DNA from: Bubalus kerabau
Taxonomy: Eukaryota > Chordata > Mammalia > Artiodactyla > Bovidae
DNA: 64,000 nucleotides
NCBI RefSeq assembly: GCF_029407905.1
Contig: NC_073627.1
Span: 143,481,697 to 143,545,696, forward strand
Direction: 5' to 3'
Part shown: positions 43,860 to 55,337 of the stretch, one piece after another
Position numbering within the stretch: the stretch's first letter is position 1
Layout of the letters: each line of letters opens with the position of its first letter
Program-made: the position numbers and the translations under genes
The notes under the pieces: model-generated
The model's database searches: none
The model's input: only the letters and a program-made list of their open reading frames with translations
Told to the model about the DNA's origin: nothing

Positions 43860-44560
43860 TACTGGGTAAGAGATTAGTGTAGATATAGTTTAAAACAGCC
43901 TACAATTTATTGTCTCATAGTCTCTGTGGCCTCAGAGGATAAGATGGTTAGATATCATCATTGACTCAATGGATATGAATCTGAGCCAACTCCAGGAGGT
44001 AGTAGAGTACAGAGGAGCCTGACATGCTGCAGTCCATGGGATTGCAAAGAGTCAGACATGATTTAGTGACTCAACAACAACAATTTCTGTGGGTCAAGAG
44101 ACCAGCTTGGTCCCCTGCTTAGGGTCTTACAAGGCTGCAGTCAGTGCAGTGTTGTCTGGGCTGTGCTCTCATCTCGAGGCTTGACTGGGGAAGAATCTTC
44201 CAGGGTCACTCAGCTTGTTAGCAGAATTCATTTCTTTGCAGTTGTGGTACTGAGAGCCTAGCTTCTTGCTTGCTTTCAACTGAAGACCACTCTCAACAAC
44301 AACTAAAGGCCACACACAGTTCCTAGAGGCCACCTGCAGTTCTCTGCCACATGGGCTTTCCCAGCATGGCCACTTCATCAAGACAGGAGGTAGTTTGTAG
44401 AGTGAGTATGCTAGAAGACTGTCTTATGTAATATAATCATGCAGTGGCATCCCATCACCTTTGCCGTGTTCTGTGGATTAGAATCAAATCACATGTCCAC
44501 CCATACTCAGGAGGATGAGATTACACACAAAGCATGAACACCAGGTGGGAATCATGAGGA
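43860..44560 (+). mobile_element. MLT1-type MaLR LTR, interrupted
   Basis: Phrases in MaLR order: 'aatttattgtctcatagtct', then after a Bov-A/BovB insertion 'aggcttgactggggaagaat', 'ctgccacatgggctttccca' and 'caccaggtgggaatcatgag'. This is an ancient mammalian LTR with no coding sequence. Confidence 0.65.
43930..44085 (+). mobile_element. BovB/Bov-A 3' fragment with 7-bp target duplication
   Basis: Diverged BovB terminus ('tgactcaatggatatgaatc' to 'gactcaacaacaacaa'). TCTGTGG occurs at 43923-43929 and 44086-44092, both belonging to the MLT1 LTR. Confidence 0.8.
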
Positions 44561-45791
44561 GAAGCCACTTCAGAGACTTGCTTCTAACATGGAAAGGTTT
44601 AGGTTGTCATTGGCTCTCATTTTTTCCATTTCATTCTGCCAAATGGACCTATTCAGCTTTCAGGTTCCACTGTTATTTGCCACCACCTTCCCTTGCCCCT
44701 TGAAGATTTTTCCAAACTATTCTCAAGTTACCAGTTTTTTCAGTATTCGCATTGTCCATATGATAGTATCTTCTCTCTTTCTTGGTAAGGACCAAGAAAG
44801 CCTCAGTTGCACCTGTCAGTTAAATAAGTAATAAATAAGCATGCTTTGTTGAGGCTTTGTTAATTGATTTCCTTTTTAACTGGAGTGTCTCCCCTGGGAC
44901 TTCTGGTACAGCTAAAGCTGGTTGGTTTTGTTTCCTTATTTTTTTTTTTTTCCTTCACCAGCCATTTATTTTTACCCATTGCTAATCACTGTTGAGAGGC
45001 AAACCACCTTAGGCCTTTAGGATTCCTGAATGTTCTTACTAGGTATGCCAAGACTGCAAAACCCTGTTTCCCAGACCATTTCTCACAATTGAATTTGCAA
45101 CACGCTACCTTGACAGATAAAGCAACATCTCCCCTGGACAAAGATTAGGCCTGCTTCTTCTTACTATAAAAGCAGTGAATCACCGAACTTCATTGCCACA
45201 CACATTTGCCTCACTGCCTTACAGATATTCCTCTTGTAACACAGCCCACTGTATGTGCAGGCATCTACCATATATCCTGTGCCAACCCCTTGGTACTTGG
45301 TAGGCATGGGAAACTGATGCAAAAACCTATGCTAAAGCTCTTGCTATGCCTGTGCTATGAGTAATAAAATCCTTTACGTCAGACCTAGGAGTCTTACGTC
45401 TTCTACCAGCATTCATGGAAGAGTAACATGATACTTAGTTAACTTACAAATAGAGTAAAATCTCACTCTTTGTGCAGTACTTGACAATCATGTTTATCTA
45501 GATGGTAAGCTGATTTTGTTAATTTCTCAAGCACCTCATGTGCATATCATGGAGCTTGCAGCCCTGAACCAACCCCTCTCTTGGTCCTGCAACCAACCTG
45601 GGTGTAGACATTAAGGAAGGGGACACAGAGATTCGAATGGCTGCACATATGACATGTGAGTAGCCACCTAAGTGTTCCAGTCTGTTGGGTAAGATTTGGG
45701 CTTGATGAACTCTTGATGGAGCCTAGGTGGTATTGGACAGTCTCTGCAGTGGCTGATGTACAGAGGTGTGTTACACCAGACGTCCTGTGCT
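44561..45791. other. unassigned; possible unidentified LTR at 45000-45410
   Basis: 45170-45380 has 'actataaaagcagtgaatca' (TATA-like) and 'gagtaataaaatcc' (polyadenylation-like) about 190 bases apart, an LTR-like layout, but I cannot name a family. A poly(T) run lies near 44939. No gene seen. Confidence 0.35.
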
Positions 45792-45822
45792 GAGGGTGAG
45801 GGTGAGGGTGAGGGTGAGGGAG
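45792..45822 (+). repeat. (GAGGGT)5 hexamer array
   Basis: About five copies of GAGGGT in a row, G-rich on the plus strand. Confidence 0.85.
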
Positions 45823-48800
45823 GTGCATGTGACTCCCTTTAGCTTTACTTGCTGATGAGCACAGAGTGAACACACTCTGTGACCAGATCGAGACCTAGAG
45901 GAGAGGTGGGAGATGTGCTGTCCACCCCTACTCCCCCAGTGTCGGCAGCCACCTCTTTAGGACAGGCACACGGGCCAGGCTCTGGGGTAGCGGTCCTAGT
46001 TGTGGGTTCACCAGTCTGGAAACCCCCACATTGGGAAGAGCCCGCATTCCCTTCAACCCCAGGCCCATTCATTCCTGCTTGACGGGGGTTCCAGGGCAAC
46101 AGATGCTCCCAGCTTGGCAGGCAGGAGCCAGGAGGGGTATGGCAGGAATTTTAGCCCAGAAGCTGAGCTAGTCCCGGAACAGGGCTGGGGGTGAGCTGGG
46201 CCCCTGAGGGCTCATACATCTAACAAGGGTCAAAGGACCTGGGTGCACTGGTGGTCCTGGGCTCCCAGCTGAGTACTGAGGCCACCAGGGATTGGGTGCC
46301 CTGATGACTGTGCAGATGTTATTGAGGGAACTGTAGGGTCCCTGGACTGCAGATGACCCTTTCCTTCCTCAGTGTGTGAGGTTTCTGTGCTCAGTGTAGT
46401 TGCAGACATTACCCGATGTGTGGCTGCCTAGGGTCAGGGTTAGCGTTAGGACTATGCATGGAATCGCACTGACATAGTCGTTACAGATTGCAAGTAAAGA
46501 GTGGTAAGCATAAGGTAATGTAAAGATTTTTTTGGTAAAACCTACTAGTATTACCTTGATGGAGTAGGTCTGTTTGGTTGACTCTTCCTTTAGATTCTTT
46601 TTCTGTTGCATCGGAGAGACTGACTTAGAGTCAGGGCCTTGCAGCAAACTGGGGACGCTCCTGGGGGTGGGAATGGGTGTGTAAGTGAAGGATGGGGCTG
46701 CTGAAGAGTACTAGGGACTCACTTGCTGACTGTGACATTTCTTCAAAGCACACAGCCAAGTTGTTGAAGGCAGAGGTATGCACGTGGATCCAAGACTGTC
46801 CTTATTAAAGGATAGGCAATGGGACAGAAATTCCAAATTGGAGTTTAGAGGTGGATGAACAGGCCTGGGCTGAGGTGGCCTAAGAGGATTTATGGAGGAG
46901 AAAGACTTTACAGGCTGGATTTGGAATGCATTTGTGTTTGTGGCCTGGAGGATGGGGGCTGTGCCTGTTCCATGTGTGTGGTGCCAGGGTCTGTGGAGCA
47001 TGTCTGACGCTGGGTGTCTATGAGTCTATGGAGGTGTGTTTTCTGAACTTGTCTCTGGCTACTCCGAGTTAGTCTCTGAGTGGCATCACTGAAATTATGT
47101 CCTCTTGTGTCTGTAACCGTGTGTCTTTGACTGCAGTGAGGCTCTGCTCTGGCCTCTCACTTTCCCCTGCCTCTCTCCTCTAATGCACCCCAGCTGCCAG
47201 CGCTGTTTACCGCAAGAGATGGTTTCCTTTCCCTTCCCGCTGTCTGGATTCCCATGTGTCCGGCTGCCTGCCCGGGGCCCTGCCCCTGGGGCCTCAGTGT
47301 GGGGCTTGACCTTGGGAATGATACACTCTGGAAAGCCCCCAGTATGCTCTCTGCCTGGCTGTGGACCCAGAGACGTTCCAGTGGAGGAGGGGGACAGGGT
47401 GGGAAAGGGGGGCAGTTGGCAGCAGGCATCCCTCCTTCTGGAAACAGAGATCACCTTCTGGCCCCTTCTCAGGCCCCCTCTCTCCTCCCGTGCTCCCATC
47501 AGAGCAAGTACGCAGGGTCCTGGCCTCACTGTGTCTGTGCCTGGGAAGGGACAGTCCTCTCCAAGCCCCGTTAGGCACGGGTCCTCGGTCTCCCCCAGCA
47601 CCTTGCGTGCCTGCACTGTTCTCACTCCTCATGTCCCCGCCTGCACTCGGGGCTGTCCTCCCTTCTTTCCTCTCCCTGCAGTGGACTCTGTGCTTCCTTC
47701 TCCGACAGCCCAGGCCTCTGCCCTGAAGCAGGTGCAACAGGCTTGGCTGACTGGGGAAGAGCAGAGACTCAGCTCCTGTCACATGGCACAGGAAGCAGCA
47801 TCTTCAGTGGTGTTTATTCCTGTGCCCACCCCGTGCTTGTTGAGATGGTACAGAAACGAAGCAGCCACGGTCCCTGTTTGCTGAGACTCAGTGTTTTACA
47901 GGAGAAGTGATTCTGTGGAGAAGCCATCCCCCCACTGCAGGAAGTTGGTTGCCTGAAATCCTCTCTTTAGAATTCTGAAAGGCTCTCTGCAGAGATCAGG
48001 CTAAGGGCTCCATGTCAGGACTGGGTGGTACCTCAGAGCAGAGAGGCAAACTCCAAAGTTCCCAAGCAAGCACCACTGTATTCCTAGCATCTGCCAGCAG
48101 TTCTGGAGTTTGTGCTCTGCCACGACTGTTTTCATTCTGATTTTAGCTCTTGAGCCAAGGGGGAGCTGGATGGTGGGGCTTGTGCTAGGGTTATAGGATG
48201 GGATGAGTGAGACTTCATCCCACTACACCACCCTGCGTGAATCCTAGGCTCTGAGCCTGTCTTCTCTCAGCTCTTGATTTTGCTGAGAAATTGAGAATCC
48301 TGAAGGTCTTGGTTCCAGCTCATCTCTCTGCCCCCAGCCCTTTGTTGAAGGACTTGGTCAGCAGCAGATGCCAGGGCTGGCATCCAGCAAGTAGGATACA
48401 TCGGAAGGACCTGCTCCACCTAAGCCAGGATGTTTGCACACTAACCTCAGCTTCCCACTTGATGCTTAGTCAGTTCCCTTCATTTGGGCCTCCCTCTCCT
48501 CTCCTCTGTGGCTCTCTTTTCAACTCCCAGCAGGCTGGCAGGATGTGCCTGCCAGAAGACCTCCTCTGATCTTTGGGGATGCTTTAGGGAAACAATGGAG
48601 GGTGTGACTCAGCAGGCTGGAGCCTTGTGCCTCCTCCCCTTGGGGGGCACAGTATCACCATCCAGAGGGACACTCATGCTTCTTCCCATCCTGGCCTTTC
48701 TGCATCCTGCTCACAGGACACAGTGTGCTACATGCTGGGTCCTCACAGAGGAAGAGTCCTGCCTCCACCTCCTGGTCTGATGTATGTTGAGCCATCCTGG

Positions 48801-49374
48801 ATTTCCTTAGGAATCAGTGAGGCAGGGGCACCCCACAGAGCCCCACACCATATCGCAAGGAAGCTGCAGCACTTCCTGTCCTTACTGCAGCTTTTGGCTC
48901 CTCTGTGGTAGGTCAGAAGGTGAGAATGCAGAAGTGTCACCTTGTGAGAGAAACGAGGTGTGCAAAGCAGAGGTCCCTCCCATCCACTCAGGGCAGCCTC
49001 TCTGTCTTTCTGCTTCCCAGTTCTCTCTTCCCATCGGCAGACATCCCTGGTTTCTGGCTGGACACTAGGATGCCACACCTGTAATATTTCTGTGTCTCTA
49101 GCCTCATGCCCGAGGCTGCATGCATCTAGAAGATCTCTGCAGTCTTTCCTGCTGCTCCTGCTTCCAGGAGCATCTTCTTCACACATATGATCAGCAACTC
49201 AACCACCTTGGACACCTAGTGCTTACGCTGTAATAGTAATTTCTGATGGTAACTTCCAGAATCCATCTCCACCTTTGACTTTCAGCTTTGGTTCTTCATA
49301 CTCCCGTCCTCTACCCTCAGCCATGGTCCCTTCTCAGCTCCTCTTTTAAGATTGTAAAAAAAACTTAAAAAAAA
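45823..49374. other. unassigned GC-moderate stretch with long chance frames
   Basis: The longest repeat-free part of the window. Overlapping frames of 233 codons (47183-47884, plus), 176 codons (47095-47625, minus) and 162 codons (47294-47782, minus) occupy the same DNA. None has a recognisable domain, signal peptide or conserved motif. The overlap on both strands suggests GC-rich composition rather than coding. Exons of a poorly conserved gene or a lncRNA cannot be excluded. Confidence 0.35.
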
Positions 49375-49674
49375 GTTTATTTATTTATTTGGCTGTGCTG
49401 GGTCTTCATTGCTATACTCGGCTTTCTCCGTTTTTGTGAGCGGGGGCCTACTCTCTCTTTGCAGTGTGCGGGCTTCTAGTCGCGGTGGCTTCTGTTATTG
49501 CAGGGCATGGGTTTTAGACTGTGAACTTCGGTATTTGCTGCATGCGGCCTAGTAGTTGTAGCACATGGGCTTAGTTGTTCTGTGGCACGTGGAATCCCTT
49601 CACACCAGGGGTCAAACCCTTGTCTCCTGTGTTGGCAGGTGGATTCTTAACCACTGGACCACCAGGGGAGTCCC
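49375..49674 (-). mobile_element. CHR-type SINE
   Basis: Near-complete CHR element ('ttatttggctgtgctgggtc' to 'accactggaccaccagggga'), tRNA-like head at the right, A/T-rich tail at the left. Confidence 0.92.
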
Positions 49675-49956
49675 TCATTTACCCTTTAAGTCTTTGCCCA
49701 GGCTGTCTTACATGTGGGAGCAACCTTTCTTCTAATGTTCAAAGTCTATCTCATTAATGGTTTCTTCTCTCTACTAACCACCAGCCAACTGTCTGTGCTT
49801 TTTCCAAGACCAGCTCCAGGACTTGGATATTTGCTCCTATCTCCTCATCTCTACACCACCACAGGGCTCCAGCCTTCTCTCCTTCCTCTCCTGCAGTATC
49901 AGTTTATCACTCCTCAACTGCATCATTGATGCTAGCATCCAGCACATTATGTCTGT

Positions 49957-50160
49957 GGGTGCTTAGTCTCTCAGTTGTGTCTGACTCTTTCTGACCCCAT
50001 GGACTGTAGCCCTCCAGGCTCCTCTGTCCATGGGGATTCTCCAGGCAAGAATACTGGGGTGGGTTGCCATGCCCTCTTCCTGGGGATCTTCCCAATCCAG
50101 GGATCGAACCCAGGTCTCCCACACTGCAGGCAGATTCTTTACCATCTGAGCCACCTAGGG
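49957..50160 (-). mobile_element. Bov-tA SINE
   Basis: Minus-strand Bov-tA with a clear B-box complement ('gggatcgaacccaggtctcc') and head complement ('taccatctgagccaccta'). Confidence 0.92.
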
Positions 50161-50199
50161 GGGTTGCTCCCCTTTTTAAAAAACCCCTCCCTGGGTTGC

Positions 50200-50690
50200 A
50201 TTTCCTCTTATAGCTATATCCTTGTTTTTCTGCACCTCTGTGGAACAAACCTCCTTGAAGGAATTAATTACACTTTCTATCACCAACTGCTCTCCTTTCA
50301 TTCTCTCTTGAATCCACTCCAGTCATGCTGTCACTTCCATCACGTTTGAGTCTGTTCTCAAAGCCGCGAGTGATCTCTGTGTTGTTAAATCTAGTGGTCA
50401 ACTCTGCATCCTCATCTTACTTGGCCAATTCGCAACTTTTCGTGCAGTTGACCAACTTTCTCCTTGCCATATTGCCCGCTCTTGACTTCCAGTATGCCAC
50501 ACTCTTCTGGATTTCCTTCTTCCTCCCTGGTTACTGCTTCTCAGTCTCCTCTGCTTCCTGGTTCTTCTTTTCCCTTCCAATTTCTTAATGTCAAAATGTC
50601 CCAGAGTCCAGTCCTCAGATCTGTCCATTTACACTCTTTCCTTTGGTGACCTTATCTGGCCTCATGGTTTTATATTCCTTTATCTGTCCA
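50200..50690 (+). mobile_element. L2 LINE fragment (RT region)
   Basis: Plus-strand text follows the L2 RT region: 'tctcttgaatccactccagt', 'tggatttccttcttcctccc', 'cttctcagtctcctctgctt', 'gtccagtcctcagatctgtc'. Strong divergence fits an ancient mammalian LINE. Nothing is open. Confidence 0.65.
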
Positions 50691-51109
50691 CCCATCTATC
50701 ATCTGTAGCCAGTACCCTCCCTGAGCACATAAGGCTTCTGTGTTGAAAATAGACTGTATGGTCTCAGAAAGAAGCAGGGTGATTAGTTATAAAACTACTG
50801 CTGCAATCATCATAGCAGAGGAAGCAAGAAGGGGTTTCATTTTGTTTTTGGTTCTGGTTTCATTTTGAAGGCAGGGACAATAGAATTTACTGATGTACTG
50901 GAAGCTGATTGTTAGAAACGAAAGTCAGGGATGACACCAGTATCTTTGGCCTGAACAACTGGCAAGAGACAGGTGCCATTAACTAATGTGGCAGATACAG
51001 TGATTGGAGCAGGTTTAGTATGTGTGATTGGGTGGTGGGACAGGGATAAACAGTTTTGAGGTAAACATTGGACATCCAAGTATATTTTGATTAGACGGTT
51101 TGTGCATGT
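50691..51109. other. unassigned, probably ancient repeat
   Basis: The phrase 'cagggatgacaccagtatct' and what follows look like an old interspersed repeat I cannot name. No gene seen. Confidence 0.35.
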
Positions 51110-51240
51110 GAGACTTTCTACCCCATAAGATAATGACCTTGGTAGAGGCAAGGCGTGTGTCTTGGTGACTGTTATGTCTGCCACAGTTCCTGGCACATGG
51201 TAAGTACTCAGATATTTTAATTGTTAAATGAAAGATGCCT
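51110..51240 (+). mobile_element. L2 3' end
   Basis: 'cacagttcctggcacatggt', 'aagtactcagatatt' and 'gttaaatgaaag' match the L2 terminus. Confidence 0.65.
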
Positions 51241-51280
51241 CCAAGGTCATTTTTATTGTGACCCCTTTATGCCACCCTAC

Positions 51281-51883
51281 TTTATTTTTTGGGCTCCAAA
51301 ATCACTGCAGATGGTGACTGCAGCCATGAAATTAAAAGATGCTTACTCCTTAGAAGGAAACTTATGACCAACCTAGATAGCATATTCAAAAGCAGACATT
51401 ACTTTGCCAACAAAGGTCCGTCTAGTCAAGGCTATAGTTTTTCCAGTGGTCATTTATGGATGTGAGAGTTGGACTGTGAAGAAGGCTGAGCGCCGAAGAA
51501 TTGATGCTTTTGAACTGTGGTGTTGGAGAAGACTCTTGAGAGTGCCTTGGACTGCAAGGAGATCCAACCAGTCCATTCTGAAGGAGATCAGCCCTGGGAT
51601 TTCTTTGGAAGGAATGATGCTAAAGCTGAAACTCCAGTACTTTGGCCACCTCATGTGAAGAGTTGACTCATTGGAAAAGACTCTGATGCTGGGAGGGATT
51701 GGGGGCAGGAGGAGAAGGGGACGACAGAGGATGAGATGGCTGGATGGCATCACCGACTCGATGGATGTGAGTTTGAGTGAACTCCGGGAGTTAGTGATGG
51801 ACAGGGAGGCCTGGCATGCTGTGATTCATGGGGTTGCAAAGAGTCGGACACGACTGAGCAACTGAACTGAACTGAACTGAACA
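51281..51883 (+). mobile_element. BovB LINE copy G, 3' third
   Basis: 5'-truncated BovB with a GAACTGAACTGAAC tail. 51404-51658 is open and encodes the C-terminal domain (VKAIVFPVVIYGCESWTV, LRVPWTARRSNQ) up to the TGA after FGHLM. 51671-51865 is open beyond it. Well preserved. Confidence 0.92.
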
Positions 51884-52916
51884 GTCATCCTCATCAGCTG
51901 AGTACTTCCTCCTGTGGCAGGACAAGACATACCATAGCACTCATCACACTGATGTATTAATTGCTCTGCTCCCTCAGTCCAGACTTTGCATCAAGTACTA
52001 TTAAGGTATTGCTATGCATGTACTAGCCACTATTCTAAGCCCTGGGGATACTGTAGTTGTTCAGGAAAGACAGGGTGAGAAACTGAACTATAAGCAGAGA
52101 CAGTAAAAAATAGAGGAAAGGGGGGCAACTTGATATCAAAATTAGAACCCAGTGACTGACTTGGTGTATGGTCTGAGTAGATGTATAGTGGCATCCATTC
52201 CCTGACATTAGAAAACAGTTTGGTGGTGTGGAGGATGTTTGGAAAATTTGGCTTAATTTGCACTGTCTTTGGAGCAAGACAGAGCTTCCCCTGGCTATTG
52301 ACTGTACAACTAGGGCCCAGAGGAATGGCTAGTGCAGAGAAGTGGCTTTGGGAATTACCAGCACATTAACAGTGAATGATGTTTTGGGTTTGGATATACT
52401 GGTATTCTCTCTCAGATGAAGAAACGAGCTCAGAAATATTAAGTAACTTGTCAAATGTCAGATTCTGACTCTGATGATTTTTTCCACATTCCATTCTTGT
52501 GAAATTGACCTTAAAGTCTGCGTCCTCTCCAAGGGTCACACATTTGGCCTGAAAATTTCAAAAACACATGCCCAGGGATTTTGTAATGTTTTCCTTGTGT
52601 TGTGATTTTGCTGCCCTTTATTCATGTTTATCATCGTTGTCTGAAATGATTCTCTGGCCACTTTAGCCAGAAGTTTCCTTCCAGAGGGAAAGGGGTGATC
52701 CAAATCTTTTACTTATACTTAACCTTAAATTGAGTAGAACAAGTACAGCCTTGAGCTATGCTGTTCTGCCATGAACTACTTAATGGTCTGTGGTTCCAGT
52801 CTTCCTTCCAGGGAGACCAGTTCCTGCTCCAACCTAGTTAACAGGAGAATCTAGGACAGGGTCCACTTATGCCTCCTCAGGAGGTCAAGGGAATATGAGT
52901 ATGAAGGCCATTCTGG
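51884..52916. other. unassigned; weak L2/MIR-like phrases
   Basis: 51930-52060 contains phrases reminiscent of L2/MIR ('gctatgcatgtactagccac', 'aagccctggggatactgtag'), too diverged to call. No gene seen. Confidence 0.35.
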
Positions 52917-53206
52917 CGCTTCCTTGGTGGTCCAGTGGTTAAGAATCTGCCTTGCAATGCAGGGAACACTGGTTCAATCTCTGGTCAGGAAAAATTCCCA
53001 CATACTGCAGAGCAATTAAGCCGGTGCACCACAACTACTGAGCCTAAGTGCTGCAACTACTGAAGCCTGCACATCATAGAGCCTGTGCTCTGCAACAGGA
53101 GAAGCCACTGCAACAAGAAGCCTGCACACTGCAACTAGAGGGTAGCCCCCACTCACAGCTAGAAAAATACTGTATGCAGCAAAGAAGACCCAGTGCAGCC
53201 CCAAAT
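52917..53206 (+). mobile_element. CHR-type SINE
   Basis: Plus-strand CHR element from the tRNA-Glu-like head ('tggtggtccagtggttaaga') through the body to a (TA)n tail at 53207-53219. Confidence 0.92.
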
Positions 53207-53220
53207 AATATATATATATA

Positions 53221-53288
53221 GGCTTCCCTGGTGGCTGAAGTGGTAAAGAATCTGCCTGCAATGCTAGAGACCAGGGTTCAGCCCCTAA
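53221..53288 (+). mobile_element. Bov-tA head only
   Basis: Only the tRNA-like part ('ttccctggtggctgaagtgg' to 'ggttcagcccct'). It begins exactly where the (TA)n tail of the preceding CHR SINE ends. Confidence 0.8.
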
Positions 53289-54532
53289 AAAGAGATCCAT
53301 TCTGTGGCCAGGGTCTGGTGGTTGTGGATCATGCATTGGGTGGTGGTGCTGGATGTGGGGGTGGGATGCAGGCTGACTGCACAGGAAGCAAGAAAGAGCT
53401 CTAGGAATATCTCAGTATGGCAAGTTATTCAAGAGGCTTCTTATAACAGTATGTAGGAGGAACTCCATTCAATCTAAGGGTTTCAGAGAATTTCATGTAA
53501 TTACATTAATGATAAACAGATATTTCTCTGAAGTACCCAATTATTGGACATCGTCAGAGAGAAGTAAAGGGGCCATAGACCCTCTTCTGTTCTGAGCATT
53601 TTATCTGATTTTTGAAGATTCATGTGTGGCATTAAATTCTAGATTCCTGGCCACTTTCCATGTCTGTTTAATGGAACCAGACACTTTCCAAAGCCTTAAA
53701 AGTTTTCTTTTGACAGTCAAGGTGAATCATCTGGTGCTTTCTGCAATGCAGTAAGACATAATCAAGAAATGGGGAATGATGACAGGAGTGAAGGGCTGGA
53801 GCTAGCAAGGTTATATGATGAATCTTTGACTGGGGAAAGGACAGGAGTCAACCTCTGAGAGGAAAGCACCAGGCAAATCCCGGCAGGGGCCACAGCTGAC
53901 TTGAATTTAGCACCATATAATATGCATATATAAATATATACATGAATATGCAGGGAGGTAAGGCTGGTGGAAAGGAAGAAAGTGGAGAAGGATCCCAGGA
54001 GTAGGTGGTGTAGAAATGAGACACAGCAGTAGGGCTGAGCGTAGGCTGCTGGCAGTTAACTCGACCACAAGGACCTGTTCAGAAAACCTTGTGTTTGTGG
54101 TACTCTCCCAGAAGCTTCAGTGCTAAACTCACTGCTCTTTATTACACTGTGGGCAAACACTGAAGCTGAGATTTACTTACCTTCTTCTTCCAAAAGGAGG
54201 ACCTTGAGGTGGCTTCCTGGCTCAAGGTTCTTTTGAACCAAGGTTCTTTCGCTGGTTTTAGATAGCAAACTGTCCTTTTCTCTTATCATGCCCTCTTCAG
54301 GAACATGTCAGTTTCTATCCCAGGTACTTAGATCCCCATCTACACGATCTTTCTTTCTGTTTCTCTTCCTGCATACCCTTAAGGGAAGGGTCCAGCCCCT
54401 TCCCATGTCCTGCTTCCGTGGACTACTTTCCATGTCCCTGATCTTCACTCCAGGTGCCATTCACTCCATGCAGCTGATAGGCAGTGGGAGTGGGATACAG
54501 GCAAGAGAGCTCCAGCAGCCTCCCAGGTTTGT
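53289..54532. other. unassigned intergenic sequence
   Basis: No gene or clear repeat. An ATATA-rich run lies near 53925-53950. Confidence 0.4.
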
Positions 54533-54752
54533 GCATGCTAAGTTGCTTCAGTCACGTCCAACTCTTTGTGACCCCATGGACTGTAGCCTGCCAGGCTTCT
54601 CTGTCCATGGGGTCCTCCAGGCAAGAATCCTGGAGTGGATTGCCATGCTCTCCTCCATGGGATCTTCCTGACCCAGGGATTGAAACTGTGTCTCCTGTAT
54701 CTCCTGCATTGGCAGACAGGTTCTTTATCACTGCACTACCTGGGAAGCCCAG
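54533..54752 (-). mobile_element. Bov-tA SINE
   Basis: Minus-strand Bov-tA with its head at the right ('ctacctgggaagccc' complement). Confidence 0.9.
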
Positions 54753-54825
54753 AAATATGTAACCAATATCCAACAGGGGCATAGAGGAGAGATTCTACCA
54801 TTTGCCTTTGACATTTGATTATACT

Positions 54826-55337
54826 GTCGTTCAGTCCCTCGGTCATGTCTGACTCTTAGAATTGAAAGACATGACAGTAGAAATTTTTTTAAAAAGTAAA
54901 CAATATAGAGTTTTTTAGATAGATTTGAGGAGTCTTCCATAAAGAAAAGTTCAAAGAAAGAGAAACCAGAAGACCCCCTGGACTGCAGCACACCAGGATT
55001 CCCTGTCCTTCACAGTCTCCCAGAGTTTTCTAACTCATGTCCATTGAATCGATGGTGCCATCCAACCATCTCATCCTCTTGTTGCCCCCTTCTCTTCCTG
55101 CTCTTATTCCTTCCCAGAAGCAGGGTCTTTCCCAATGAGTTGGCTCTTAGCATCAACTTCAGCATCAGTCCTTCCAATGAATATTCAGGGTTTATTTCCT
55201 TTAGGATTGACTGGTTTGATCTCCTTGCAGTCCAAGGGACTCTCAAGAGTCCTCTTCAGCACCACAGTTTGAAAGCATCAGTTCTTTGGTGCTCAGCCTT
55301 CTTTATGGTCCAACTCTCACATCTGTACATGATTACT
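54826..55337 (-). mobile_element. BovB LINE copy H, 3' end, split by an inverted copy
   Basis: A BovB terminus in complement. The tail piece is 54826-54857 ('gttcagtccctcggtcatgt') and the rest is 54971-55337 ('ctggactgcagcacaccagg' onward). The intervening bases are an inverted copy of nearby downstream DNA. It is more diverged than copies F and G. Confidence 0.88.
54854..54972 (-). repeat. Inverted duplicate of 55417-55533
   Basis: The reverse complement of this block matches 55417-55533 at roughly 87% by eye, including exact shared stretches such as 'tggaagactcctcaaat' and 'aactctatattgtttacttt'. It interrupts BovB H, whereas the 55417-55533 copy continues smoothly into its neighbours, so 54854-54972 is the derived copy. 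Confidence 0.88.

Noticed and set aside
45792..45822. GAGGGT array as an interstitial telomere or G-quadruplex promoter
   Set aside because: The unit is not TTAGGG, only about five copies, and no promoter features are nearby. Kept only as a short tandem repeat.
46430..46450. Telomere-like 'cagggttagcgttagg'
   Set aside because: Only about two degenerate units; chance occurrence.
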